Positions 41,613-54,657 of a stretch of DNA of 64,000 bases are shown one piece after another. Origin of the DNA: Dimorphilus gyrociliatus (lineage: Eukaryota; Annelida; Polychaeta; Dinophilidae); the NCBI GenBank assembly GCA_904063045.1, contig CAJFCJ010000016.1:620001-684000 (forward strand). The letters are read 5' to 3'. The translations under genes and the position numbers were made by a program. Numbering within the stretch: position 1 is the first letter of the stretch; each line of letters begins with the position of its first letter. The notes beneath the pieces were generated by a model. It saw only the letters and a program-made list of their open reading frames with translations. It was not told the DNA's origin and did not search any database.

Positions 41613-44600
41613 GAGTGTATACATATGTGTGCGCGTGTGTTATACGTATCTAAATAAATGAGTTTGAGCGAAAACGTAATAGATAAAACATAAAAAAAGA
41701 AACAAAAAACAAAAAACGATACTTTTAAAGATTCTGTTGTATTATTTAACTTTTGGGAAAAGAGAAATATCATACTAAACTTAAATAGAGCTTAAAACAA
41801 ATATGTATTTAGCATGTGTATGATTGATATTCTGTTAATTGATTAATTAATTACCTTTTAAAAGGTTTAAAAATCAACAAATTGCATAGAGAAATCTATA
41901 TCATTTTCTTTCGGTATAAGATACACATACAATATATATATATATGTATACTGTTATATATCACACTGTAACATAGATATAGTTTCGTCGGCCATTGTTT
42001 GGAGACAAGGTTAATATTATGATGAATAAAAGGTCAAAATAATTACCCTATCTACCATGACGACTTATACTCTCCTCTTCTATTATTTGTATAAAATCAA
42101 TTTTAATTAATAAATAACAAGCGCTTCATGGATGGTCTATCTACCTATGAAAGTGATTATTTTCCTTATTTTTCATACATTCCTAGCAGTAGAGAATGCT
42201 TAATATTTACATTAACCTTAACTATATAAACTTATATAAAGTTATTCAATAAAATATTTACATAGAAAACAAATTTCAAAAGAGTTTTTGTCACTTAAAA
42301 GAAAATGTTCTAATATACTTTACTTGCCTTCTTTACACATAAACATGACTTTTTGCAAAGATCCGATTAGGACAAACTCTCTTTCTCTTTTCCCTTATTT
42401 TTCCCTTTCATTTCTATACTAAACAACTTTCGTTCTTCAGATTTTAAAAATACGGAATTTTTTAGTTTTTGTTTGATAAACGTAACGTTTTTTACAGTAT
42501 AAATTACCTGTAATTAATCATACTGAGTATATGTACGGTACTTTTTTTTAAATTGCTACAAATTAGATTGAATTTTAATTAAGTTTGCGATAAACCGATA
42601 AATAAATATGCAAATTAATCTATTCTTTAGGCCTATTTTGAATGGTAGAAGTATTAGCATATACTTTATACTGTATAAAATATATTTATCTTGTAGGATT
42701 TATTAGCAAGAAAAAAAGAGAGAAAAAGAAAAGAAAGAGAATTAAATCCAAAAGAAAAGATATGGCGATGATAGAAAGATTTATTAATAGTTTTAAACTT
42801 AATTAATAATTGTTAGTGTAATTTTCAACTGCTAGACAGACTTAATAAATAAATACTCTTAGATAAACGACTACAAGATAAACAAACGCTTTAAAATGTA
42901 TAAATTATGTAAGTATTTACTTAGACCTACTAAAAAATAGTTATGAATTTATTAATTAATTCTTTATCTCTATAGTATTTCATACTTTTTTTCCATTTTA
43001 TTTCTCTAGTAATGATACTTCTCTATGGCTTTTCTTTTGACTTTTATTATAGGCCTAATGAAAGAGGCGTAACAAAAATTATTTTCTACCGGACAAAAGA
43101 AAACCAGAAATATAATAAACTAACAAAGCAAAAGTCATAAACAAACATAAATAGCGGAAAACGCTCAGTTTTATTCGTCCAATTCGTTCAATCCATCATT
43201 GGCGCGATACAGATGGCCGTGATAAATGCGAACGTTCGAAGCAAGCGACGTTCATGCCGAACGTCTGCGTTCTATCAAAACCAGACGGTTTGTTATAAGG
43301 AGATAGGGGTAAAAAAAAAAGAGTAGGTGAGTAAGAGTGAGAGGGCGAATGGAAGAGAGAACCAAGGAAGGAAAGGAGAGCTTAGCAATTTCGAAAGTTA
43401 GAAAAAGAGAAAAGAGAGTAAAGCGAGAAGGAGAGAGGGGGTGGGTAAGAAAGATCATTAGAGTGGCATATAGTATAGACAGTTTGATAAAGGGTGAGCA
43501 AGAGTAAAGCCTTTTTTCATAGCCTATTATCTTAATAGTTGGATTGAGGTTTTTATGCCGTGCTGACTTTACCGATGTTCTGTTAGATTTTATAACTTTT
43601 TTACTCTTCTTTTCTACTTTGTATCTTAACAATAACAACAACAGTAAAAATGCATAAAAAATGATAAAAGTCAAAAGCTTATATAGATTTCCAGGCTGTT
43701 TATAAAAGAATAACAAAAAAAAGGAACTTTAACGCATTCATATAAATAAATATACAGTATAAACAGTATATATATATATATATATATATTTCTAAATGTT
43801 CAAAAGAAGTTGAAAATACATTATTATGTAAATGACCCATTCTGTAAAAGGCGTAATGATGGTGATCAATTCAACTTGAATATCTCCATTCTCCTCCCTT
43901 TACCTCCTCTCTCTCTCTCTCTCTATCTTGAAAAGCTATTTTAAACGATGAAATATGTAAAACTTTATAGACATTTGACTTATTAAATTGCCATTAGAAG
44001 TTTTGTATACATAAAAAAATACAGGTATACTTTAATCTATCCTATACATATTTATACGGTGTAGCAATATAAATATATTGTATATATTATCCATATATTT
44101 ACATATATAAATATATTTATACATATATATCTATATAGTTAAGCTGTTAAGTATTTGATATCAATAATTATGATATAAAGAAAATTTGAAAGGCATAAAA
44201 ACCACATCAAAAGGACAACTTGTTTAATAAAGAAAAAGTCCAAGGTGTTTTTTATACATATACACAATAAATAGCGTTTAACTTTTGTTATATTAAACAT
44301 ATATAGATATAGATATATATATATATAATATAATATATATACAGCATACTGTATATGCCTTTTTAGGACTATTCTCTAGGTTTCCCTCCATAGAATTTAG
44401 ACAAGCGTTATATACTTGCTTTATAGTATATCTTTATACCATTATGCTATACGTATAGAGAAATAAACTAAGGAAAGGCGTAAAAAGAAAATTGAAGTGA
44501 ATCGAGTCACGTGATTAAACCTAATCGACTTTCCCCATGTTAAAATATGTATGACGAATCAAGTAGTGTTGAAAGAAGGAAATTTTTATCATGAAAGGAT

Positions 44601-45113
44601 CACGCGAGACGACTTTTTAAAATATTGAAAAGGCTGAAGCGAAGCAGTCGTAATTATTTCGGATTTTTTATCGTACATATAAAATTCATAGGCCTGAGAA
44701 AAATAGAAAAAATGGCGGTCTAATTGTTGGTAATGACAGGGGGAATGGATAGGTTTATAAGTTCGATTGACGTTTAAATGGGGCTAGGGATTTAGGTTGT
44801 GAAATTTGATCAGCTTGAACATTTTTTCTAAAATTTACATTCTATCGTTCATCGATGCATGAATAGGGTAAAAAAGAAAGAAAAAAAAGAGGGAAATATG
44901 AATAATTTCATCTCTTTTTATATATTTCAGTAATAAAAATTAAAAAATTAGATAATAAAAGAACTTTTGATTAAAGTTTAAAGAAAACCAAAAAACCCCA
45001 AAATAAAAGAATGAACAAAGAATACTTGTTAATTATTTAATATAAGTAAATAAATAAAAAAACAAAGATAGTTGACTTTGTTTTACTTTTTTTGCCAGTC
45101 TGTCCTCTTCCTG

Positions 45114-45120
<7 letters not shown>

Positions 45121-45146
<26 letters not shown>
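45121..45146. repeat. (TC)n microsatellite
   Basis: Uninterrupted TC run of about 26 bases. Confidence 0.9.
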
Positions 45147-45153
<7 letters not shown>

Positions 45154-48100
45154 ATTAATTAAGACCTTAAGGTGTTATAATTATTAAATTATTAATTGAA
45201 AAATTTCCCGTTACGACCAAACTATGCATACAATCTTACCAGTTTCCTTACTAATAAAAAAAAATCCCTTTCAAGCTAAACATATTTTTCAAGAGTTTGT
45301 TGATAGATACTTAATTAAATTCAGGTTTAAGATACAAAGGCAACAAAGTGTAGTTGATAAGCCCGATTAGATAGACAGTTTTATAGTTTTTAACAGTTTT
45401 TTCCTCTTCAACTTCTTATAGAATGGGTATGAGAAAATCTCATGGAAAGTTTGAAGCATAATCCGCAGACCATACAAAAAAAGGTTTTATATTACGACAG
45501 TTGATTATATAAAAATATGTAAGGAGATTTATCAAGTGATCTCTTATAGAAAAGAGCCGCAGGAACATTATATAAATATTATATAAAATCATATCAAATG
45601 AAGTATTCTATTACCAAGTGTTTAAGATAAATGAACGCGTAGATGTACAAAAACACCAAACAAAGGCAGCTTTTACTTCTACTTCATTTTTTCAATGAGA
45701 AGTTATTTAATTACAAAAAAAATTGCCTAAGTAAATAAACCAGTTGTTTCTCTAAAACCTTTATAACACTATTTAAAATGACGAATGATAAAGACTATTA
45801 AACGGATTAAAGCAGGTGTCTAAGTATAGATAAAACATGAAAATATATAAAATTATAGAAACTTCATATATATATATATATCAGTCTTTTATTTAACAAA
45901 TAATCTCACATTACTATTTTACACAAAATCTAATTTTTTATTCACAAAATTCATAATAGGATTATTGTTCTACTTTTCATTAAAAATTACGATAAACGAG
46001 AGAAAGAAAGAAAAAGAGAGAGAGGCAGGCAGACAGACTGGCACGGAAAGGGAAAGAGATTCGCGCTCATTCATACAGTGGCGAGAAGAAGGGAGAAAGC
46101 GGATAGAAAAAAGAGAAAGACACAGACAGAAAAGGAGCATTGAGAAGCAAAGCTTATTATATATCTCATTAATATTCTATAAACAATGATCCATTCTTTT
46201 GATATGACTATAGATAATAAAATATTTTACCCTCATGCAGAAGAAAGTCGGAAAAATATATAAATTAATACATTTATAGCTTTTTTATATTGATAAAACG
46301 GAAAGAAATAAGAGTATTATTCAAAAGACAAAAATCTACAATAATAAAAAAAGGCAATGATCTTATCTATGACATTCTCTATTCGATTTTAGACCAAACA
46401 AGGAAAGATTCCGGCAATTTGTTACGAATTTTACAATTGATATGTATCGGCAACAACTTGTATACAAAAGGATATAATATTCAAAGTGAATCAACAAACT
46501 ATACCTTTTTTCACTCTTACTGAGTTTATCTTTCGTTCTCCTCTAGAGGTTGTCTTGTTTTTTTTTCTTTTTCTTCCCTTCTCCCCTTCGCCACCCTTCT
46601 TTCCCCTCCTTTTTTCTCCTCTCCTCTCTAAAAACCGCTAATTGATTAGAGAGTATCCATTATCAATGATGGCACCGTTCGAAAGTATCCCTAATCTCTT
46701 AACTACTCAGGTAGAATTACGTAAAGAGATAATGGAAACGAGATAAAGGGATTATTGGTACTTTTTTAACGAAAGCATAAAAATAAAGAATTACTCATGC
46801 GCTGACTTCCTTCTATCTGATCTAGGCCTAGTGACCGAGGGGGGCAACGGTCAAGCCTTAATTATGCAATAGACTATAATAAAAATCTCTCTTGTATAAA
46901 TGGTATGTAGGAACGGGAAGGGACAGTTGTAAAGAAAGGACATTCGTTAGTGCTCTTGTTAGTAAGATTGGTTTAAAAAAAAATTAGCGAAATATTGTGT
47001 TGTATGTCTATATATTCTGTGTACAATTCTTTATCATTTATCTCATTTACAAACAGGCGGCAATTGAAAGCGAATGGCTTAACAACCTTTGCACGTGCAT
47101 AATTTGTATGCACAGGTGTATCAAAATTAGGCTAATATAGGCCTTGTCCATATAGGGATGAGATTTTCGAGAGTTAGTACTAGGATTTTAATCTTGGCCG
47201 AAGCGATAGTATACTCAAATTACTCTTCCGTTTCTTGCCGTTTATATAATACTCTTTTTTTTATCATAGACGTTAATTAAGCATTGCGTAATATGAATAC
47301 ATTTTCTCAATAGTGCTAAACTTAAAGACAGATTATTCCTGGTTTCTTTTCAATTAGGTTATGCTCAATTAAAAGTCTTATATTTAACAAGAAAAAAGAC
47401 AAATACAAATGAAAGAGGAGAAGAAGAGAGGACAAAAAAAGACAGAAGGCAAGAGAGAAAGAAAAAAACCTTATAGGTTGTTAGACAGGAGAAAACAAAC
47501 AGAACAATTAAACATTTACAATAGCCATTTTCATTATTTACCCCTATTTATTAATTAAAATTTAGGTCAAATTTTATTCTTATTCTCTATATAACATTGG
47601 TTTATTAGAAGATAAATCATGGTTGTGGTCATTTAGTATGCAATAAAAATCACCTGTTTCAGTATTCGGTTTCTTTTATTTATGTTGGTTAAATTAGATA
47701 ATAAAAGAGAAATAAAGAATAGAAAGATAAAAAATATTTTTTTTCACCAATCTGCTTTTTCTTAGATTCTCTCTGTTTATTCTAATTAAACAAAAATTCA
47801 TCTCTTATTCTCCTTATAGTTTATTTCTTAGAAAGAAAAAAAGAATTTATATATACTATATAAAAAATAGTTGATAAGAGAAAAAATATATTCCCTCTCT
47901 CTCTCTCTCTTCCCTTTCCTTTCCATTTTATCAATGATATTATCTTGTTAAAAAATTTTCATTCTTCCTCTTAGTTTTAATTCAATTAGTAATAATAGCA
48001 TTGTTTTGTTTAGATTTAAAAGTATTTGTTATATAATTACTATAGATTAATTTTCTTTTATTTCTCTTTTCGGCTAAAAGCATTTATCTCATTTTCTCCT

Positions 48101-49948
48101 TTCTCTCTCTCTCTCTCTCTCTCTCCATTTGATTTTTTGTTTCTAATAAATGGTTATTCAATCTGAATAAAATTCCCATGAAATTCGCAATTGAAACTAC
48201 TTTTAAAAGTAATAAAAACTGGTAATAAATAAATAAAACAAGATAGAAACCTTCCTTCATCAAGATTGAAAGGTGGTTTAGGTGGTAAAAACACTAAAAA
48301 TTATCATACGTGAAATTGAAGGGGTTTGAAAGCTGTAATGATGTCAACGCAACTGTCATTCTGTGGCCCGGATGTCAAAAAAAACGCCTTAACCCCCTAT
48401 TTTCACGTCTATCTGAAATTAGACTAATGCATTTCGCAGCTGACAATTTTAGTTTTATTTAGATTATATTTCAGGCATTCCCTATTGAAAAGTTTCAGAT
48501 ATTAAGAATTAAAAAAAATAAGAAGGGTTGGGCGTCAAGAATGCTTTAAGTAGCCCTATATTCTCTGGATTATATAGCCAAAGGTGACAAAAAAAGGAAA
48601 CCCTAGTATACCAGAGTTTTTTCCATATCGCTAAATGAACTGTCTAAAAAGTTTATATAACGGTATACGACTTTAGTAATCGCTTATATCTATTATCTTA
48701 TTTGATATAGTCTTTTCAGTTGTTCCACTTGGAAAGTACTTATCTACAAAAATTCTATTGTTTTGAATGGCTTTTGTCTATTTATCATCTCTATTGAAGA
48801 TTCCTATTTCCCATTTGATAATTCATCCGATTGATTCTAAACGAACCGCGTAAATCTTGAGTGTCTTCTAGTGCAAGATGATATTGCACCCTGCTATCTA
48901 ATTTTTAACAAAGGGACATCATTTAATTACGGCTTTATATCGACTGCCCTCTCATTTAATGTTTCTTAGAGCAGACGCTAACTAATCTCCAGTTTTATAA
49001 TAATACCAGCATCGAACCCCCTTGTCCGATTGTATAGATAAAAAAGGGAATATTTTAGCAGAACCCCTCGCCCCTCTCTCCTCCCCTTTCCCCGCCTCCT
49101 GTCAAAAATTCAACCTCACTAGTAGAAGAAATGTTTGATAATTTACGTTTATTTCTATTTATTTTTAATAAACTACTAAAACAGAATAGATGAGAAAATC
49201 TAACAAAGAAAAAACAACATAGAATATAGGATTCGTCCCCTCTTTTTTCGAAATTAAGCTTGTTTGGGCCGACATTTTTGCAAGTACCAAATGATTGTGA
49301 TTCAGTTACTAATTCAATTGGTTGTTTAGCCTGTAGTTTGTAGTGGTCGTTTGGCCTATTGACTCTAGTTTTTCTTTCTTTAACCAAGATAGTTACTTTT
49401 CCTTTGTATCAGCTCCCGTAAAAGTTTTATGAAATTAGAGAGAAGAGAAATAATCACGGATTCTCTTTGGAAGAGAAATCAACTATTTAATATATATAAC
49501 TAAAAAGGAGGAATTAACTATTGAAACTTAAGCTCATGTATAAGATACTCTTCAGTTGATCTGTGCCGTATAAATAGCGTAAAGTATAAATGTATATAGT
49601 GTATTCCCAAAGTATAGACTCATATAAACCATTCGCTAAATTTTTTCTCTTTTCTTTAACATCTGTTCCTCAAGGGAAGGTACCATGTATAACGTGTTCT
49701 AGACACAATTTATAAACATATAGACATATAACTCACTAATGAGTAATTCTATATTTAAAAATAATATTCAATCCAATTTTTACATTAACTTGTCATAGTT
49801 GCATATATAGGTTATTATTATTATACAGTATATAAAGTAATTATCTTAGTATAGGCCAAAAGTATATAAAAAGGGTTATTTAATTTCCTATCTTAAGAAA
49901 TAACTGCCTTAAAGCTTAATGATTATTATTTTAAATAAAAATTCATTA

Positions 49949-49974
<26 letters not shown>
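49949..49974. repeat. (AG)13 microsatellite
   Basis: Uninterrupted AG run followed by imperfect GA repeats. Confidence 0.9.
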
Positions 49975-49985
<11 letters not shown>

Positions 49986-51834
49986 GAACGAGAGAGGAGA
50001 GAAAAGGAGAAAATTGATTAGACTATATATATATATATTTATAGAATATTTTTTCAATAGTTATTTTTATATCTATAGATACTATTGAATTTATCTTATG
50101 AGACTAAAGGTAGAGAGTATCAATTAAAATCTCTTACTAATTAGTATAAAAGTAAGGTTTTGTATGTTATGCTGTTTGAGATCTGTATTACATACTATGA
50201 AATGAGTTTACTCTTGACAATGCCAATCGTAATAAGTAAAAAGCCTTAGTATAGAACTTCGTGACCTCTGGATGAATAGATCTTACTACAGGTAATAAAG
50301 AGAGAAGAAAGTAAAGGAACTTTATTAGCAGGAGAATAGGGATAACAGTAATTTCTGTTGGTGTATAGTTTTTTGTGTTTTTTTAATTGATCTAATTAAA
50401 AGGAATATTTATAGACCAGTCTGTTTGTGTGATGTATATTGTTCTATAAAACAATTATGATACATGAATTCAACACGTTTAGATCATAAATTTTATGGCT
50501 AATAGAAGTTTAAACAGAGTGTATAATTATAATTTTCGAATGTCCGAACATAATCAAATCGACTAAAAAACAATATGCAAACAGTACAACGTGTTTTTCA
50601 ATCTATTATCCAGACGTTAGAAAGCAAGAGACCAGAGAGATACTCTCACGCATACTCATGCGAGTAAGATATAAAATAATAAGGGCTAGGGAATGGATGT
50701 TAAAAAAGGACGAAAAGGATCGTACTCTTATCTCACAGATCCCTCTATGCCTTGCCTAAATGACCATCAGTCACCCGGGGAGTTTTGAGGGAATTGAGGC
50801 AAAAGCGGCCGGCGGAAAAAAATAAAGAGAGAAGAGAGCAGATGCGATTTGTGGATGTTTGATAGAGTAAATGTTTATTCGAAGCATCAGCTGCGTTCCG
50901 GCCGTCCGTCTGCCTTCTATCACTTTGGAGAAGTTTTTAAGCGAGTGTTGTATGAATAGGCCCAATTTAGGCCGATTTCGGACAATTGCGACAAACAAGG
51001 GACGAATAAAACGAACGAGACGTTAAGCTTTTTTCATTGTAGATTTATATGTATACTAATATGTGTATATACTGTATATCTGACCTTGTTTGTGAATTTC
51101 AAAGGCATCTTAAAAAAGAGCTTAATAAAAATATTTATATGTAAAATCTCTAGTATTGGTTTAGCAGTCAAAATGTATGTTTATTAGTTCTTACTTGATA
51201 AGAAAAGAATAGAGAAGATTTTAATTTAAAAAGAAGAAGAGAAGATGGAGGATAGGGAGAAGAAGAAGAAGAAGAAGAAGAAAATAATCGTAATAATAAA
51301 AATACATGATAACTTTGTATTCTTTTAACAAAAAAAAAGAAGACGAAGAAGAAAAAAGAAAATGAAGAAGAAAGGAAAATATGAAAAATTGCGTATTTCT
51401 CTGCGTGAAGTAGTAATACACTTTATACAATCTTAGATATATTGTTTTTTATATTCTCTCTCTATATATATACTGTATAGATCTATATAGATTTTAGTAA
51501 ATAGTGAACTATTTTTAGTTGAAAATTATCCAAGCACTAAAAGAAAGAGAGTAAAAAATTACATTATTTTTAAATAGTAATTAGGAAATTGTGTATTAGT
51601 TTGGAATTGGGAAAAGAGGATAAAACTATAAAAACAAGGAGAATTGGTACCTATTGGACTGGGACAAACTATAGCCTATATACGATCGATTTCTGACGCT
51701 TATCATACACGCCCATCTCGGCTATTGCTGATTGTATGCCCGTCGTTTGTCATTCTGACTAAGGCTTGGACGATAAGGGTCGTAAGCAATTTGCTTTCAT
51801 ACAGACAGCTCTTCAATGTGTTGTTCTGCATTTG

Positions 51835-51863
51835 CTGTTGTTGTTGTTGTTGTTGTTGTTGTT
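51835..51863. repeat. (TGT)n trinucleotide repeat
   Basis: About nine TGT/GTT units. An open frame across it would read poly-Cys, but no gene was recognised here. Confidence 0.85.
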
Positions 51864-52610
51864 ATCTTATATTTTTTCGTCTATATTTGAATACTTAAAG
51901 TATACAGTATATAGCCCATCTCCTTCATTCGAGTAATACAATACAGGTAACGTTTTACTCATTCAAGCTAATCCAATGATTAATTGAGCGTAACTTGAAA
52001 CCTTTTAAAGGATGAATAAGAAAATTTATACCTATATAGGAAACGATGAAATGATGACAAGCTTCACAACAATTTACAAACTATTATTCATTTTTTATAT
52101 GTTGATGAAAAAATTATCTGAAAAACTGCATCTTATCTGATAAATATACTCAATAAAGGCGGTTTGCTAAGAGGGGGAACTCTACAAAGAATTGATCTAA
52201 GAGGAAGATGTATGCGATGGTCGGGGTTATTGGGTCAAGAATAACTCAAATGTTTATAATATTACACTTAACAACTCCTGACAGATGACGTGTTGGTATT
52301 TTACAGCCGATAAGGTCGCCATCTAATGGTCGTTAAATATTACAATGATTTCTTTTATTTTAAACTTTTAAATTAATCAATTAACTTCAACAACTAATAT
52401 TTAAATAATACAGTATTTGCATAAAAGTCTATATAAAACGTTTAATGAAATATTAACAATTATGGTTTCTCTTCTATTAAGTATACACTACATATATCTA
52501 TATATATATCTATATAATTCTTATATAGAATTCTTTAATAATTCCAAAATATTCAAAGGTCATTTTTATGTATACATATAAATAATCGGACAGGAGGAGT
52601 TGCTCAACTC

Positions 52611-53036
52611 TTGGGATGCTGTTGTCGGTGCAATATTTTTCACTGTTTGGGAATTGCTGGATTCGCTTTTATGCCGTGTTGTGGTATCTGCGGGACTGCT
52701 GAGGAGAGAGAAACCCCAAGGATGGACGACACTTGCGATAAAAAAAATACTGATGTTATGAAAGTAATGACTTTACAAATGATTCAAGATAAGAGAAGGA
52801 ATGAAGAATTACGATTAAAAATCGAAAGAAAGAAGGAACGAAAAAGACTAAGGAAAGAAAAGAGGAGAAAAAGGAGACAGAGAAAAAAGATAGAGAGAGA
52901 AGCAAAAGAAGAAGATAGTTATGACAATGACGAGGATTTACCAACAAAGAGATCAACCAATTCTAATGTCGACGAAACGTCGGCAAGTAAAACAGATGAC
53001 TTGTCAAAAAGTGATGAAAAAGGTATGAGGTGATTA
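52611..53036 (+). CDS. Tentative Cys-rich, Lys/Arg-rich hypothetical protein
   Basis: An open frame of about 140 codons runs to a stop at 53034-53036. It starts with a cysteine cluster (GCCCRCNIFHC, then MPCCGICG). A strongly basic predicted helix of Arg/Lys/Glu follows, and then an acidic Ser/Thr/Asp tail. The tail looks like real protein composition rather than repeat translation. The start is uncertain: no in-frame ATG precedes the cysteine cluster, and the first one in the frame is the Met of FMPCCG. The N-terminus may therefore come from an unseen upstream exon. A GTATGA donor-like site near 53023 would lead to an immediate stop if spliced. The middle lies over purine-rich DNA, which by itself favours open frames. 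A membrane-anchored palmitoylated protein is one possibility. No family was recognised. Confidence 0.38.
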
Positions 53037-53480
53037 ATCAGCCATATAAATTTTCCTTTGATAATAGATTTATCTAACTTTTTAAAATATATAGTGTACT
53101 GTATATATCAATATGATTTATTAATTATTAAATATATCTTTTATAATAGATGCCTTAGTTTTTAAAAATATATAAAGATAATTAATTATCGTTCATATAC
53201 CATATGCTTATTCATCTTTTAGGCTGAATATTTGTGGCGTGTATAGTTTGTAATTAATTAAGCACTATTTACATTCATTCATTGTTGATTAGGTAATTAA
53301 ATTTGGTAGAAAAAATAAAAAATCGATTATCTTATGAATTGATCACTTGTAACTCTTTTATCATGGATGGGGCGGAGCATGTCAAGTTTTGAATAACGTA
53401 AAAGCGTCACTCAAGTAGCGTCGTTTAAATCACCTTTGACACTTGTGTTTCATTGTTAAAATCAAGATGAAGGAAGACGA
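53037..53480. other. Intergenic, about 440 bases
   Basis: AT-rich spacer between the tentative Cys-rich gene and the 3' end of the kinase gene. Nothing else is seen. Confidence 0.6.
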
Positions 53481-54657
53481 TTAGCTCTTGTTTGAGAGGT
53501 CGATTAATTTTTCTGTCAGCTCGAGACCTTTTTCAATGTTTTCTTCTCTGTCTAGATCGTGATTCGCTCTTATCAAGTGTCCGAATAATCTATAAGCTAA
53601 AGAACGATCTTTTGATCCCCGTCTGGCACCAAATTCGGCATCGTAGGCCTGATAAAATTCTGGCGGGAAATCATTAGTAATTAACGGCTGAGTAAAATCG
53701 AATTCGTGATGACTGTAAGAGCAATATGGGTCATAGATGATAGGTTCACCGTCGATTTCACCACAATTATCACTAGCTAAGTCAGAGACGCATAAAGACG
53801 GTTTATAATCGTAGCCCTTGAATACTTTATCAATGTTAATCATCATTTCTCGACAATTTTCGTATAGTTTCTTATTCTTTTCACTTTGGCCCGATAACGG
53901 TTCAAAAGCGTTTATCATCGGATTAAGAATTTCTCTAAGATACAAATCCTGTTAAAATAAAAATGGCATAATAAAGATGAAAGAGAAATTGAACTACTGC
54001 GACTATTACTACTCACTGGCCAACTTGAATACCACGTATCAGCTTGAATTTGATAGATTGGTCCAAAAACAATGGGGAAATGAAAGCCGAACTTTTCAAT
54101 GGCTTTTATTGTTTTATTATGAATGGAACTTTCGGCTTTCTTTTTTATTTCTAGTTTATTAATGTTATCTTTATGCAATCTAGCCACTCTTTTAGCAAAA
54201 TTCATCCAACTTGTCTTTCCTTCAATAGGCTTAAGTTCATTTAAATATTCTAATACAATTATTGCACCATCTCTTTCATTCTTATCTATAACCTAGTTTT
54301 GATAAGAAATCAACCAAAAATTATACCATGGGGAATTAGTAAAACAATACTTGCTTTGAGAACATTTGGAACTCTGATGGTTCCAGTTTCCTTTATCAAT
54401 TTTAAACTTTCCTCTTCAACTTGGAACATATCCAGACCCTTTTAATAAGAAATATTCTCAAGTTATATTATATAAATAAAGATGTAGGATATAATTTTTA
54501 CAACCAGTTTAAAGTCATTTTCTTTGACAAATACTGGGCCGAAACTCGTATTATATACACCAGTATTATTAATACTATCTTGGGACGGTCTTTGAATAAA
54601 TTCAACAGAAGAACAATTCAGTTCTTTCTTTAAAATTGTCTCAATGTAACTTGTCAT
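53481..54657 (-). CDS. Fructosamine-3-kinase family protein, complete, 4 exons
   Basis: FN3K-family kinases phosphorylate sugar adducts on protein lysines, which leads to deglycation. Exons on - strand: 54657-54505, 54438-54346, 54292-54017, 53948-53481. All joins are phase 0, total 990 nt (329 aa), close to the family's usual 300-310. Visible family features are GPVFVKEN with the ATP-binding Lys, QVEEESLKL (helix C Glu), RVARLH, KFGFHFPI, DTWYSSWP, and IIYDPYCSYSHHEFDF with the metal-binding Asp247. The catalytic loop, normally HGDLWSGN, reads VSDLASDN (residues 228-235): catalytic Asp230 and Asn235 remain but His and two Gly are replaced. The N-terminal glycine-rich loop is also altered. 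It could be active with altered specificity or a reduced-activity kinase. It is divergently arranged with the Cys-loop channel gene, 761 bases away. Confidence 0.92.

Larger units (their letters stand above)
40192..52560. other. Gene-poor region upstream of UNC5, about 12.4 kb
   Basis: No gene was recognised. The first few hundred bases are the UNC5 promoter side, with AAAGCGCCATCTAG at 40519-40532. The rest is AT-rich with many microsatellites: (TG)n(TA)n 41566-41612, (TA)n 43767-43789, (TC)n 45121-45146, (TC)n 48102-48125, (AG)n 49949-49974, (GAA)n 51258-51281, (TGT)n 51835-51863. It also carries several TATAC(A/T)GTATA and TAGGCCTA copies. Complex, GC-richer islands at about 43180-43260, 46640-46870, 50750-51010 and 51640-51830 may be regulatory. 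The 154-codon frame at 43252-43716 (-) lies over a polypurine tract and was not accepted. Confidence 0.55.

Noticed and set aside
43252-43716. 154-codon open frame on the - strand
   Set aside because: It lies over a long polypurine tract that suppresses stops. The product is Leu/Ser/Phe low complexity with no splice or family support.
49055-49387. 110-codon open frame on -
   Set aside because: No family resemblance, and its C-terminal part reads through a GA-rich tract. No supporting splice structure.
51644-51898. Open frame ending in a poly-Cys run
   Set aside because: The poly-Cys is a TGT repeat. The ORF start is not an ATG in good context and no family was recognised.
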